Of a stretch of DNA of 64,000 nucleotides, positions 1 to 6,290 are shown piece after piece. The notes under the pieces are model-generated. The model did not search any database. It had not been told where the DNA came from and worked only from the letters and a program-made list of their open reading frames with translations. Source of the DNA: Nonomuraea aurantiaca (lineage in GTDB: Bacteria > Actinomycetota > Actinomycetes > Streptosporangiales > Streptosporangiaceae); assembly GCF_020215705.1 (NCBI RefSeq), contig NZ_JAIWNB010000009.1, positions 1-64,000 of the forward strand. Direction: 5' to 3'. Position numbers and translations under genes: made by a program. Each line of letters begins with the position of its first letter. The first letter of the stretch is position 1.

Positions 1-6
1 CGTGAC

Positions 7-20
7 AGAACGGCCGTTCT
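7..20. promoter_or_regulatory. 14-bp perfect palindrome at window edge
   Basis: AGAACGGCCGTTCT reads the same on both strands and is flanked by CGTGA and TCACG, which form a second inverted repeat with a centre offset by one base. The form fits a TetR- or LacI-type operator, but the gene it would control lies outside the window, so this is only a structural observation. Confidence 0.3.
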
Positions 21-227
21 CACGCGCAACGCGTTACGCGATCGCTACCACCCTCCATGCGGCCCCGGCCCCACTCGCACCTGGAAATCGCACTCCGTGA
101 CCGCTCCCCAGCAAATGCACCAGACCCGTTCAAAGGCGAAGATTTCCCCCACACCGACATCACGCCCGCGCAGGCATAACGACAAAGAATCCGGTGGTCG
201 GCGGGTTGATCTGGGGTGGGCGGCGCG

Positions 228-983
228 CTACTTCCCGGCGGCGTTCTGGCTCAGCCAGTCGCGGTAGTGGATCCGGCCGAGGCTCGCGCCGTCGGCGGGG
301 ACCAGCGTCCGCTCGCCCGGCTCCGTTCCGAAGTAGTGCGCGTGCGGGTCCGTGACCACCTCGCGCGGGTCGCCCCAAGCGGCCAGGGCGTCGCGGAAGA
401 ACTCATCCATCCGCGACTGCTCCGGCCCGGCGATCTCGACCCGGCGGTTCAGTGGCGAGCCCACCGCGACGCGGCCGATCGCCTCGGCGACGTCGTCGCC
501 CGCGATGGGCTGGAAGAGCACCGGCGCGATCCGCACCTTGTCGCCGTCCGTCGACTCGTCGGCGATGCCGCGGACGAACTCGAAGAACTGCGTCGCGTGC
601 ACGATCGAGAACGGGATTCCCGACTTCTCGATCAGCTGCTCCTGCGCGATCTTCGCCGCGAAGTAGCCGTTCTCCGGCATCCGCTCGGTGCCCACGACCG
701 ACAGCGCGACGTGGTGGTCGACCCCGGCCGCCGCCTCCGCGGCGAGCAGGTTGCGGGTGGAGGTCTCGAAGAACTCCAGCACCGCGGCCCGCTCGAACGA
801 CGGCGAGTTCGACACATCGACCACCACGGACGCGTCGGTCAGCACCTCGTCCAGCCCTTCACCGGTGAGCGTGTTGACGCCGGTGTTCGGCGAGGCCGCC
901 ACCGCCTGGTGACCGTGCTCTCCCAGCTTCGTCACGAGCTTCGAGCCGATCAGCCCGGTGCCACCGATTACCACGATCTTCAT
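228..983 (-). CDS. NmrA-like NAD(P)-binding SDR oxidoreductase
   Basis: A 251-aa cytosolic protein with an atypical SDR/NmrA fold. The N-terminus shows the dinucleotide-binding motif GGTGLIG at residues 7-13 after strand beta-1. It lacks the classical SDR YxxxK core, as NmrA-like members usually do, so it may sense NAD(P) or reduce a quinone-like substrate. The ATG at 983 was chosen because the Rossmann fold starts there; a longer reading frame upstream has no homology-like content. It is divergent from the SigJ-type sigma factor at 1244, a pairing I know to be recurrent in actinobacteria, which suggests that the sigma factor controls it (inference). Substrate unknown. Confidence 0.85.
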   Translation of the reverse strand: MKIVVIGGTGLIGSKLVTKLGEHGHQAVAASPNTGVNTLTGEGLDEVLTDASVVVDVSNSPSFERAAVLEFFETSTRNLLAAEAAAGVDHHVALSVVGTERMPENGYFAAKIAQEQLIEKSGIPFSIVHATQFFEFVRGIADESTDGDKVRIAPVLFQPIAGDDVAEAIGRVAVGSPLNRRVEIAGPEQSRMDEFFRDALAAWGDPREVVTDPHAHYFGTEPGERTLVPADGASLGRIHYRDWLSQNAAGK

Positions 984-1243
984 GATGCGCCTTCCTGCCC
1001 GCCGGGGCACCCGTGTGCCGGCCGGTCCGCCGGCTAAGACAGGGCAGCCTCTCGGCCTATGACAGCCCCGGCCAATCTTTCCCAGGGCCCTCCTTCCCCT
1101 GCAGTCTCTTCTTGCGCACCCCACCTGGCAAAGGACTCGAAGTCCGCTGTGCGTGGGGTGGGTCCTCGGGACGAGTGGACCGGAAGGTACCGTCGGTGGG
1201 ACCACCGTGGGCCATCCCGGTGCGAAGGGTTTCAGCGGGGGCG

Positions 1244-2155
1244 ATGGGAGTGGCGGACACCGAATCGGGCGGTCCGGAGGATCTGGAGCAGGCCGCGGTG
1301 GACTTCGCCGGCGTGCGGCCGCGCCTGTTCGGGATCGCGTACCGGATGCTGGGGAGCGCCACCGAAGCCGAGGATCTGGTGCAGGACGTCTGGCTGCGCT
1401 GGCAGAGCTATGACCGCGCCACGGTGGAGAACCCGCCCGCGTTCCTGGCGACGACGATCACGCGGCTGGCCCTCAATGCCGCTCAGTCCGCGCGCGCCCG
1501 GCGGGAGACCTACATCGGCCCGTGGCTGCCCGAACCCGTCGACACCGGCGCGGATCCGCACCTGGGCGCCGAGCGCGGTGAGGCGCTGGAGTTCGCGGTC
1601 CTGCTCCTGCTGGAGCGGCTCACGCCCACCGAACGGGCGGCGTACGTGCTGCGGGAGGCCTTCGACTACCCCTACCGGCAGATCGCCGACATCATCCGGC
1701 TCAACGAGCCTGCCGTACGGCAACTGGTCAGCAGGGCGCGCAAGCACGTGCTGGTCGAACGACGTACGCCCGTGGCCAAGGCCGAGCAACGCAGGCTGCT
1801 GACGGCCTTCGTCGCCGCCGCCCGCGCGGGCGACCTGGCGGCGCTGGAAGAGCTTTTCGCCCTGGACGTGACCAGCTACTCCGACGGCGGCGGCGCCGTG
1901 CGCGCCTCCCGCTTTCCCGTGGTGGGGGCGACACGGGTGGCGAAGTACCTCCGGGCGTTCGCGAGCCGCTTCTGGGCCGGCGTCGACGTGGCGTACACGA
2001 GCGCGAACGGGCAGAGCGCCGCGCTGCTGAGCCGCGACGGAGAGGTGTTCGCCGTCCTCACGGTCAACGCCTCGGAGCAGGGCATCGACCAGGTGCTGTG
2101 GATGATGAACCCGGCCAAGATCACCGCTGTGGTCCCCGTGTCCGACCCGCCGTAA
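1244..2155 (+). CDS. SigJ-type ECF sigma-70 factor with SnoaL-like C-terminal domain
   Basis: A 303-aa RNA polymerase sigma factor. Region 2 lies near residues 24-52 (RMLGSATEAEDLVQDVWLRW) and region 4 near 128-172, ending in an HTH with PAVRQLVSRARKHV. The last 110 residues match the SnoaL/NTF2-like extension of the SigJ family, which in such factors replaces a separate anti-sigma protein. I chose the ATG at 1244 after a GCGGGGG stretch because the reading frame extends to 1013 without family sequence. The divergent oxidoreductase at 228-983 is a likely target. Confidence 0.88.
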   Translation: MGVADTESGGPEDLEQAAVDFAGVRPRLFGIAYRMLGSATEAEDLVQDVWLRWQSYDRATVENPPAFLATTITRLALNAAQSARARRETYIGPWLPEPVDTGADPHLGAERGEALEFAVLLLLERLTPTERAAYVLREAFDYPYRQIADIIRLNEPAVRQLVSRARKHVLVERRTPVAKAEQRRLLTAFVAAARAGDLAALEELFALDVTSYSDGGGAVRASRFPVVGATRVAKYLRAFASRFWAGVDVAYTSANGQSAALLSRDGEVFAVLTVNASEQGIDQVLWMMNPAKITAVVPVSDPP

Positions 2156-2163
2156 GCCACGGG

Positions 2164-2192
2164 GACCGGTTCGCCCAGGCGGCGAACCGGTC
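2164..2192. terminator. Hairpin between convergent genes
   Basis: GACCGGTTCGCC and GGCGAACCGGTC form a perfect 12-bp stem around a 5-base loop. It sits 9 bases after the sigma factor stop and just before the stop of the convergent secreted-protein gene, so it can serve both strands. No clear U-tract follows, as is common in high-GC actinobacteria. Confidence 0.75.
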
Positions 2193-2215
2193 GGCCGCTC
2201 AAAGGATGGCTTCGG

Positions 2216-2626
2216 TCAGGGGATGATCACGTGGAAGCCGGTGTCGCGGGCGCCGGCGGCGCTACCGGTGCCGACGAAGATGTCGCGGGAGTCCCCGCAG
2301 ACGATGTTGCCGTCGGGGCGGACGAAGATGCTGGAGTCCCAGGGCGAGCCCGTCCACTGGGTGGTGGCGACCGGGACGGTGGTGGCGGCGTTGATGTCGG
2401 CGTCGAGCCGGACGCAGTACTGGCCGGTGGCGATCTTGCGCACCCCGGTGACGCCCTTGGAGCGGACGACGAAGCCGTTGGCGTTGACGATGGCGGCGGC
2501 GCGGACCCCCGGGCCGGAGGCGCCGCCGAGATCGGCCAGCGCCGGGACGGCGAAGGCGCCGAGTGCGCCGGCACAGGAGGCCAGGGTCACGGCGACGGCC
2601 ATAGCGGTCTGCTTGATGCGCGGCAT
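2216..2626 (-). CDS. Small secreted protein of unknown function
   Basis: A 136-aa protein with a good Sec signal peptide: basic start (MPRIKQ), hydrophobic core, and an AxA-like cleavage near VPALA (about residues 25-31). The mature part contains two cysteines that could form one disulphide (GQYCVRL and NIVCGDS). No enzyme motif is recognised. Start at the ATG at 2626, preceded by AGAGAA; a frame-open ATG 7 codons earlier has no better ribosome site. It is monocistronic between a terminator hairpin and a regulator gene on the same strand. It resembles the many short exported actinobacterial proteins without known role. Confidence 0.7.
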   Translation of the reverse strand: MPRIKQTAMAVAVTLASCAGALGAFAVPALADLGGASGPGVRAAAIVNANGFVVRSKGVTGVRKIATGQYCVRLDADINAATTVPVATTQWTGSPWDSSIFVRPDGNIVCGDSRDIFVGTGSAAGARDTGFHVIIP

Positions 2627-2837
2627 GCTGGTTCTCTTTTCGAGCAAGGACTGACTGTACGGACACAGGGCTGCTCATCAGGCCGGGCGATGATCTTCCA
2701 GCCGGTCCAGAGCCAGCACTCACTGTAGTTTTCCGACACGGAGAGTCACGTGCCGACACGGCAAAGATGATCTCCTGGAGGCCGCTCACCACGCCTGGAC
2801 CAGCACCGCCGTGAGCCGCGTGGCATGACCGGCTTGG

Positions 2838-3761
2838 TCAGCCGGGTGCGAGCGCGTCGCGTTGCGCCGGGCTCAGGCGGTCCGATCTGGTGGCGAGGGC
2901 GTACGTGCCGGACTCGGTGCGCAGCAGCGCGAGCGGGTCGGCGACGGACGGGTGCTCCTCGATCGCGGCCAGGGCATCGGCGACCCGCTCCACGGGCAGT
3001 CCCAACGCCCTGACCAGTTCGTCCACGGCGAGCGGCCGGGCGGCGTGCACCAGCGCGGCGAGCACCGTCAGCGCGTCGCGCATGACGGTGTCGGTCAGGC
3101 CGCTGCCGCTCATCTCGCCACCGAGCCAGTCGAAGAACCGGCCCATCTGGCCCAGCCGGGTCCCGGCGGGCGAGTCGGCGCCGAAGAGGGCGACTCCGCG
3201 CTGCGCGGCCCGCGCGATTGCCGCGTGCGCTCCGGTGTCGGTCCGCCACGCCCGGAGCCAGGTGTCGTCGTCGATCACGTAGCGTTCGCGGCGCCCGCCG
3301 GGATCCGCTTCGCGCCCGACCAGGTCCATGGCCTCCAGGTAGCCGATGGCCTTGGACACCGACGCCGGGCTCACCTGGAGCAGGCGTACGAGCTCGGCGG
3401 CCGTCAGGCTCCCGCCGCCGGAGGTGAGCAGGCAGACGAACACCCGGGCGGCCATCCGCTGCAGGCCGGTCGCGGCCAGCAGGCCCGCGAACTGGTCCAC
3501 GAAGCCGCGCGCCGCCTCGGTCGGCTGCCCCTCGGGCGGCTCCACCGCCTGGACCGGCCCGGCGCGGCGGGCGCGCCGGGCGGCGACCTGCTGGGCGCGG
3601 TCCGGCAGGTAGTCGCCGGACGTGCCGTTGCGCGCCACCTCCCGGCTGATCGTGGAGGTCGGCCTGCCGAGCCGCTTGGCGATCTCGGCGTAGCCCAGCC
3701 CTTCGGCCAGCCAGGTCGCGATCCGCCGGCGATCCTGATGGGTCAGCCTGCCTCCGGGCAT
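2838..3761 (-). CDS. Transcriptional regulator: IS30-type HTH fused to MarR/GbsR-like domain
   Basis: A 307-aa regulator. Residues about 5-45 (LTHQDRRRIATWLAEGLGYAEIAKRLGRP followed by STISREVARN) are the HTH found at the N-terminus of IS30 transposases and Lsr2-like proteins. Residues about 55-150 form a MarR/GbsR-like winged helix (TAAELVRLLQVSPASVSKAI), and a second helical region follows. No transposase catalytic domain is present, so it is not a mobile element. The start ATG at 3761 has a strong site, AGGAGAGG. It is divergent from the small gene at 3988, and the shared promoter region has three TTGCA-type repeats that could be its operators. Confidence 0.82.
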   Translation of the reverse strand: MPGGRLTHQDRRRIATWLAEGLGYAEIAKRLGRPTSTISREVARNGTSGDYLPDRAQQVAARRARRAGPVQAVEPPEGQPTEAARGFVDQFAGLLAATGLQRMAARVFVCLLTSGGGSLTAAELVRLLQVSPASVSKAIGYLEAMDLVGREADPGGRRERYVIDDDTWLRAWRTDTGAHAAIARAAQRGVALFGADSPAGTRLGQMGRFFDWLGGEMSGSGLTDTVMRDALTVLAALVHAARPLAVDELVRALGLPVERVADALAAIEEHPSVADPLALLRTESGTYALATRSDRLSPAQRDALAPG

Positions 3762-3821
3762 CGGCGCCTCTCCTGTCGTGACCGGTCCGCGGGGTCCCAG
3801 TGTGCGTTCATCCACAGGACA

Positions 3822-3873
3822 TTGCAACGGCTGGTCGGGCCGATATTGCATTCTCCACAATGCTGTTGCAACG
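3822..3873. promoter_or_regulatory. TTGCAACG repeats in divergent promoter region
   Basis: TTGCAACG occurs at 3822-3829 and 3866-3873, with a related TTGCATTC at 3846-3853, spaced 24 and 20 bases apart. GCATT-N6-AATGC at 3848-3863 forms an additional inverted repeat. They lie 60-110 bases upstream of the IS30-HTH/MarR-like regulator and before the divergent gene at 3988, so they are candidate operators for that regulator (inference). Confidence 0.4.
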
Positions 3874-3987
3874 ATTTTTGGATAGTCTAGCAGGTCAATC
3901 GCATGGCTAGCCGACTACGGCGTTGCCAGTAAGTCAAACGCAACGTAGCCTTTTCTCATTCGGAAACATTTGGGAGAGGACACGAGC

Positions 3988-4242
3988 ATGCATGTGATGG
4001 CGGTTTCCACGGTCTCTGAGGCCGGGTTCTGGGACTCACTGAAGAAGGCGTACGGCAAGCTGCCCAAGGGCGCGAAATGGAGCCTGGCGGTGTCGAGCAC
4101 CGACGGGACCAAGGCGGTGAACGTCATCGTGCACGAGTCGGTCGACGGCGTTAAGGGCTTCTTCGAGGAGTACACCGGCCCCTTCGCCACCACCGAATAC
4201 TTCGAGGCCGACGCCGCCAACGCGGTCGGCCTCCCGAAGTAG
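3988..4242 (+). CDS. Small conserved-type protein, unknown function
   Basis: An 84-aa soluble protein without signal peptide or membrane segment. It looks like a small alpha/beta domain (MHVMAVSTVS strand, FWDSLKKAYGKL helix, SLAVSSTDGTKAVNVIV strands, then a helix and FATTEYFEAD), similar in outline to dimeric alpha-beta barrels. The ATG at 3988 has GGGAGAGGA 7 bases upstream, which rules out the TTG at 3970. It ends 7 bases before the beta-lactamase-fold hydrolase and is probably co-transcribed with it. I cannot assign a function. Confidence 0.75.
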   Translation: MHVMAVSTVSEAGFWDSLKKAYGKLPKGAKWSLAVSSTDGTKAVNVIVHESVDGVKGFFEEYTGPFATTEYFEADAANAVGLPK

Positions 4243-4249
4243 GCCCCCC

Positions 4250-5635
4250 ATGACCAAAGGGCTGGACATAACGCGGATCACGGCTCGTACGGCCGAGCTC
4301 CTTGCCAAATACCAGGTCCCGAGCGCCGCGATCGGCATCCTCCAGGACGGGGAGATCACCGACTTCGCCTTGGGCGTCAAGGAGGTGTCAACGCGAGAAC
4401 CCGCGACGACCGACACCATCTACCAGTGCGGCTCCCTGTCCAAGACTTGGACCGCCCTCGCCTTCATGCGGCTCGTCGATGAGGGAAAGGTCGGCCTGGA
4501 CGAGCCGGTGCGGACGTACCTTCGCGATTTCCGGGTCGCCGACCCGGAGGTGAGCGCCCAAGTCACGCCCCGCCAGCTCCTGAACCACACGAACGGCATC
4601 GAGGAGGACTACGGCGACCCCGGCGAGGACGACGACGTATATGAGCGCATGGTCACGAACATCGCCGGCGCGCCCCAGGTGCACCCCCTCGGATATACCC
4701 ATGGCTACAGCGCGGCCCTGGGTTACGCGATCCTCGCCCGCGTCATGGAGGTGATCGACGGGAAAAAGTGGGACGACATCATGCGGGATCGTCTCTTCGG
4801 CCCCCTGGGACTGACCTCCACGACCAGCCGGCACGAGCAGGTGGACCCGAGCCGGGCCGCGACGGGCCACGTGATCCGGTCCGTTGACGAGGGACCCGTC
4901 CTTTCACCGGTGAGTCATCTGCCGCGTTCCTTCGGCCCCGGCGGCAACGTGAACTCGACGGCCCGGGAAGTGCTCACCATGGCGCACGTCTTTCTCAACG
5001 GGGGAAAGGCGCCGAACGGCACGCGCATCGTCGGGCCCGAGATCATCCGCGAGATGATGGAATCTCGCGTCCCCATTCCCGACCCGTACATGTACGGCCC
5101 GGAGTGGGCCCTCGGGCTCATCGTGTGCGACTGGCACGGCGAGACCGTCTACGCCCACGACGGCAGCACCATCGGCCAGAGCGCCCGGCTGCGTATTCTC
5201 CCGGACTCGAACATCGCCATCTCGATGCTGGCGAACGCGGGACCGCGAGACGGCTTCTACAAGCAGGCGCTCAACGTCATCCTGGCCGAGCTCGGCGCGG
5301 TCACCATCCCGGACCTGCCGAAACCCGACCCCTCTCTGAACCTCGACCTGTCCAGGTACGAGGGCACGTACGGGCAGCTCGGCACCCGTTACGAGGTGGC
5401 GGCCGAGGACGGAAAGCTCTCGCTCACCTTCGTCCTGAACCCCATGCACGCGAGCTTCCTCGGCAAACCAGAACGCGTCACGTACGACCTGCTCCCGGTA
5501 AGTGACACGCACTTCTTGATGCCTTCCGACGATCCCCTGGAAGACACCCAGACGGTCGCGATCTACGACTTCAAGAATGGCGCCGCCCAGTATCTCCACA
5601 CCAATTGCCGGGTGAATCCACGGGTTGCCGGGTGA
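4250..5635 (+). CDS. Serine hydrolase of the class C beta-lactamase / DD-peptidase-like family
   Basis: A 461-aa protein of the Beta-lactamase (serine hydrolase) family. The nucleophile motif SxxK is S62-L-S-K65, the Tyr motif is Y153-S-A in place of YxN, and the third motif is H303-D-G in place of KTG, as in esterase EstB-like and ClbP-like members. No signal peptide is visible, so an intracellular esterase or amidase role is more likely than beta-lactam resistance. The C-terminal 110 residues form the small beta-barrel often attached to this family. The end of the gene is altered by a 20-bp tandem duplication (5605-5644) that supplies the present stop codon. Confidence 0.85.
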   Translation: MTKGLDITRITARTAELLAKYQVPSAAIGILQDGEITDFALGVKEVSTREPATTDTIYQCGSLSKTWTALAFMRLVDEGKVGLDEPVRTYLRDFRVADPEVSAQVTPRQLLNHTNGIEEDYGDPGEDDDVYERMVTNIAGAPQVHPLGYTHGYSAALGYAILARVMEVIDGKKWDDIMRDRLFGPLGLTSTTSRHEQVDPSRAATGHVIRSVDEGPVLSPVSHLPRSFGPGGNVNSTAREVLTMAHVFLNGGKAPNGTRIVGPEIIREMMESRVPIPDPYMYGPEWALGLIVCDWHGETVYAHDGSTIGQSARLRILPDSNIAISMLANAGPRDGFYKQALNVILAELGAVTIPDLPKPDPSLNLDLSRYEGTYGQLGTRYEVAAEDGKLSLTFVLNPMHASFLGKPERVTYDLLPVSDTHFLMPSDDPLEDTQTVAIYDFKNGAAQYLHTNCRVNPRVAG

Positions 5636-5644
5636 ATCCACGGG
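5605..5644. repeat. 20-bp perfect tandem duplication over a stop codon
   Basis: TTGCCGGGTGAATCCACGGG occurs twice without a gap. The hydrolase stop (TGA at 5633-5635) lies in the second copy. With one copy removed, the protein would end with VRQ and a TAG instead of VAG and TGA, so the duplication exchanged the last residues without harming the gene. Confidence 0.9.
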
Positions 5645-5657
5645 TCCGGCAATAGCG

Positions 5658-6125
5658 TCACATCGGCGCGCCCGCTTCGTCGAGGCGGATGAAGGTGGCG
5701 CCCGCGGCGGCCGCGCGGGCGCCGAGAACGTGCCCGTCGCACATCCGCGTCTCCGTCCCGGCCCGGTCGATCACCTTCCACGTCACCGGCTCCCGGCACG
5801 GCCGGCCGAGCAGGTCGCCGGTCCAGGTGCGACGGCATACCCGGCACGTGGAGACACCGGCGCTTGCCGACAGGGTGTTGCCGTGCTCGGGGCAGACGCC
5901 CCAGGGGAGGCCGCACGGCCGGTCCTGGAGCCTGGCCAGGTCCGCGGCCGCCTGCTGGAGATCCTCGGCGCCTCGGGCCAGCCAGTCCGCGGCCTGCCAC
6001 GCCCCGGCGAGGTGCTCGCGTTCCGGCGATCCGTTCAGGGCGGTGCCGCAGAGCGCGCGTACCTCCGCGGTGAGCGCCTCGGCGCGACTCGCGAGGGCGC
6101 GCAGCTGCGCCGGAGTGACGGTCAT
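5658..6125 (-). CDS. Zinc-ribbon-like protein, unknown function
   Basis: A 155-aa soluble protein. Residues 1-70 are helical and Ala/Leu-rich, possibly a coiled coil. The second half carries CPEH (C78, H81), CRVC (C94, C97) and CDGH (C129, H132), with C71 and C110 in between, which is consistent with one or two structural zinc sites. The internal ATG at 6125 is preferred over the ATG at 6137, where GGAG abuts the codon. It is the last gene before the STAND island and is separated from the NACHT gene by about 150 bases containing 20-bp repeats. Function unknown. Confidence 0.65.
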   Translation of the reverse strand: MTVTPAQLRALASRAEALTAEVRALCGTALNGSPEREHLAGAWQAADWLARGAEDLQQAAADLARLQDRPCGLPWGVCPEHGNTLSASAGVSTCRVCRRTWTGDLLGRPCREPVTWKVIDRAGTETRMCDGHVLGARAAAAGATFIRLDEAGAPM

Positions 6126-6230
6126 GAAGGCTCCCATCTCCGCCAGGACCGACGCCGGTCGGCCGTGAAGTGGCTGCTGTCCTGGACCCTACGTCGCGCC
6201 GGCCTCGGACGGGCCGGTTGATCTCGGACG

Positions 6231-6290
6231 GGTCAACCGGTCTCGGGCAGGGTCAACCGGTCTCGGGCAGGGTCAGTCGGTCTCGGGCGG
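6231..6290. repeat. Three tandem 20-bp repeats at the end of the NACHT gene
   Basis: The unit GGTCAACCGGTCTCGGGCAG is present twice exactly and a third time with four changes (6271-6290); a degenerate fourth unit precedes it at 6211-6230. The last unit encodes the C-terminus and stop of the NACHT gene on the minus strand. The period (20 bp) equals that of the duplication at 5605-5644, 600 bases away, though the sequences differ. Confidence 0.85.

Noticed and set aside
2838-3761. IS30 transposase
   Set aside because: Only the HTH is similar; there is no DDE catalytic domain and no terminal inverted repeats are seen.
4250-5635. Antibiotic-resistance beta-lactamase
   Set aside because: No signal peptide and the YxN and KTG motifs are replaced by YSA and HDG, which fits esterase-like members better.
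6231-6275. LPETG followed by stop encoded in each 20-bp repeat on the minus strand
   Set aside because: It resembles a sortase motif, but it is in a frame different from the NACHT gene, which ends PPETD, and lacks the hydrophobic segment and basic tail. It is a chance product of the repeat.
5605-6290. CRISPR-like repeats
   Set aside because: Units are directly adjacent with no spacers, only two to three copies, and overlap coding ends. The same applies to 50825-50908.
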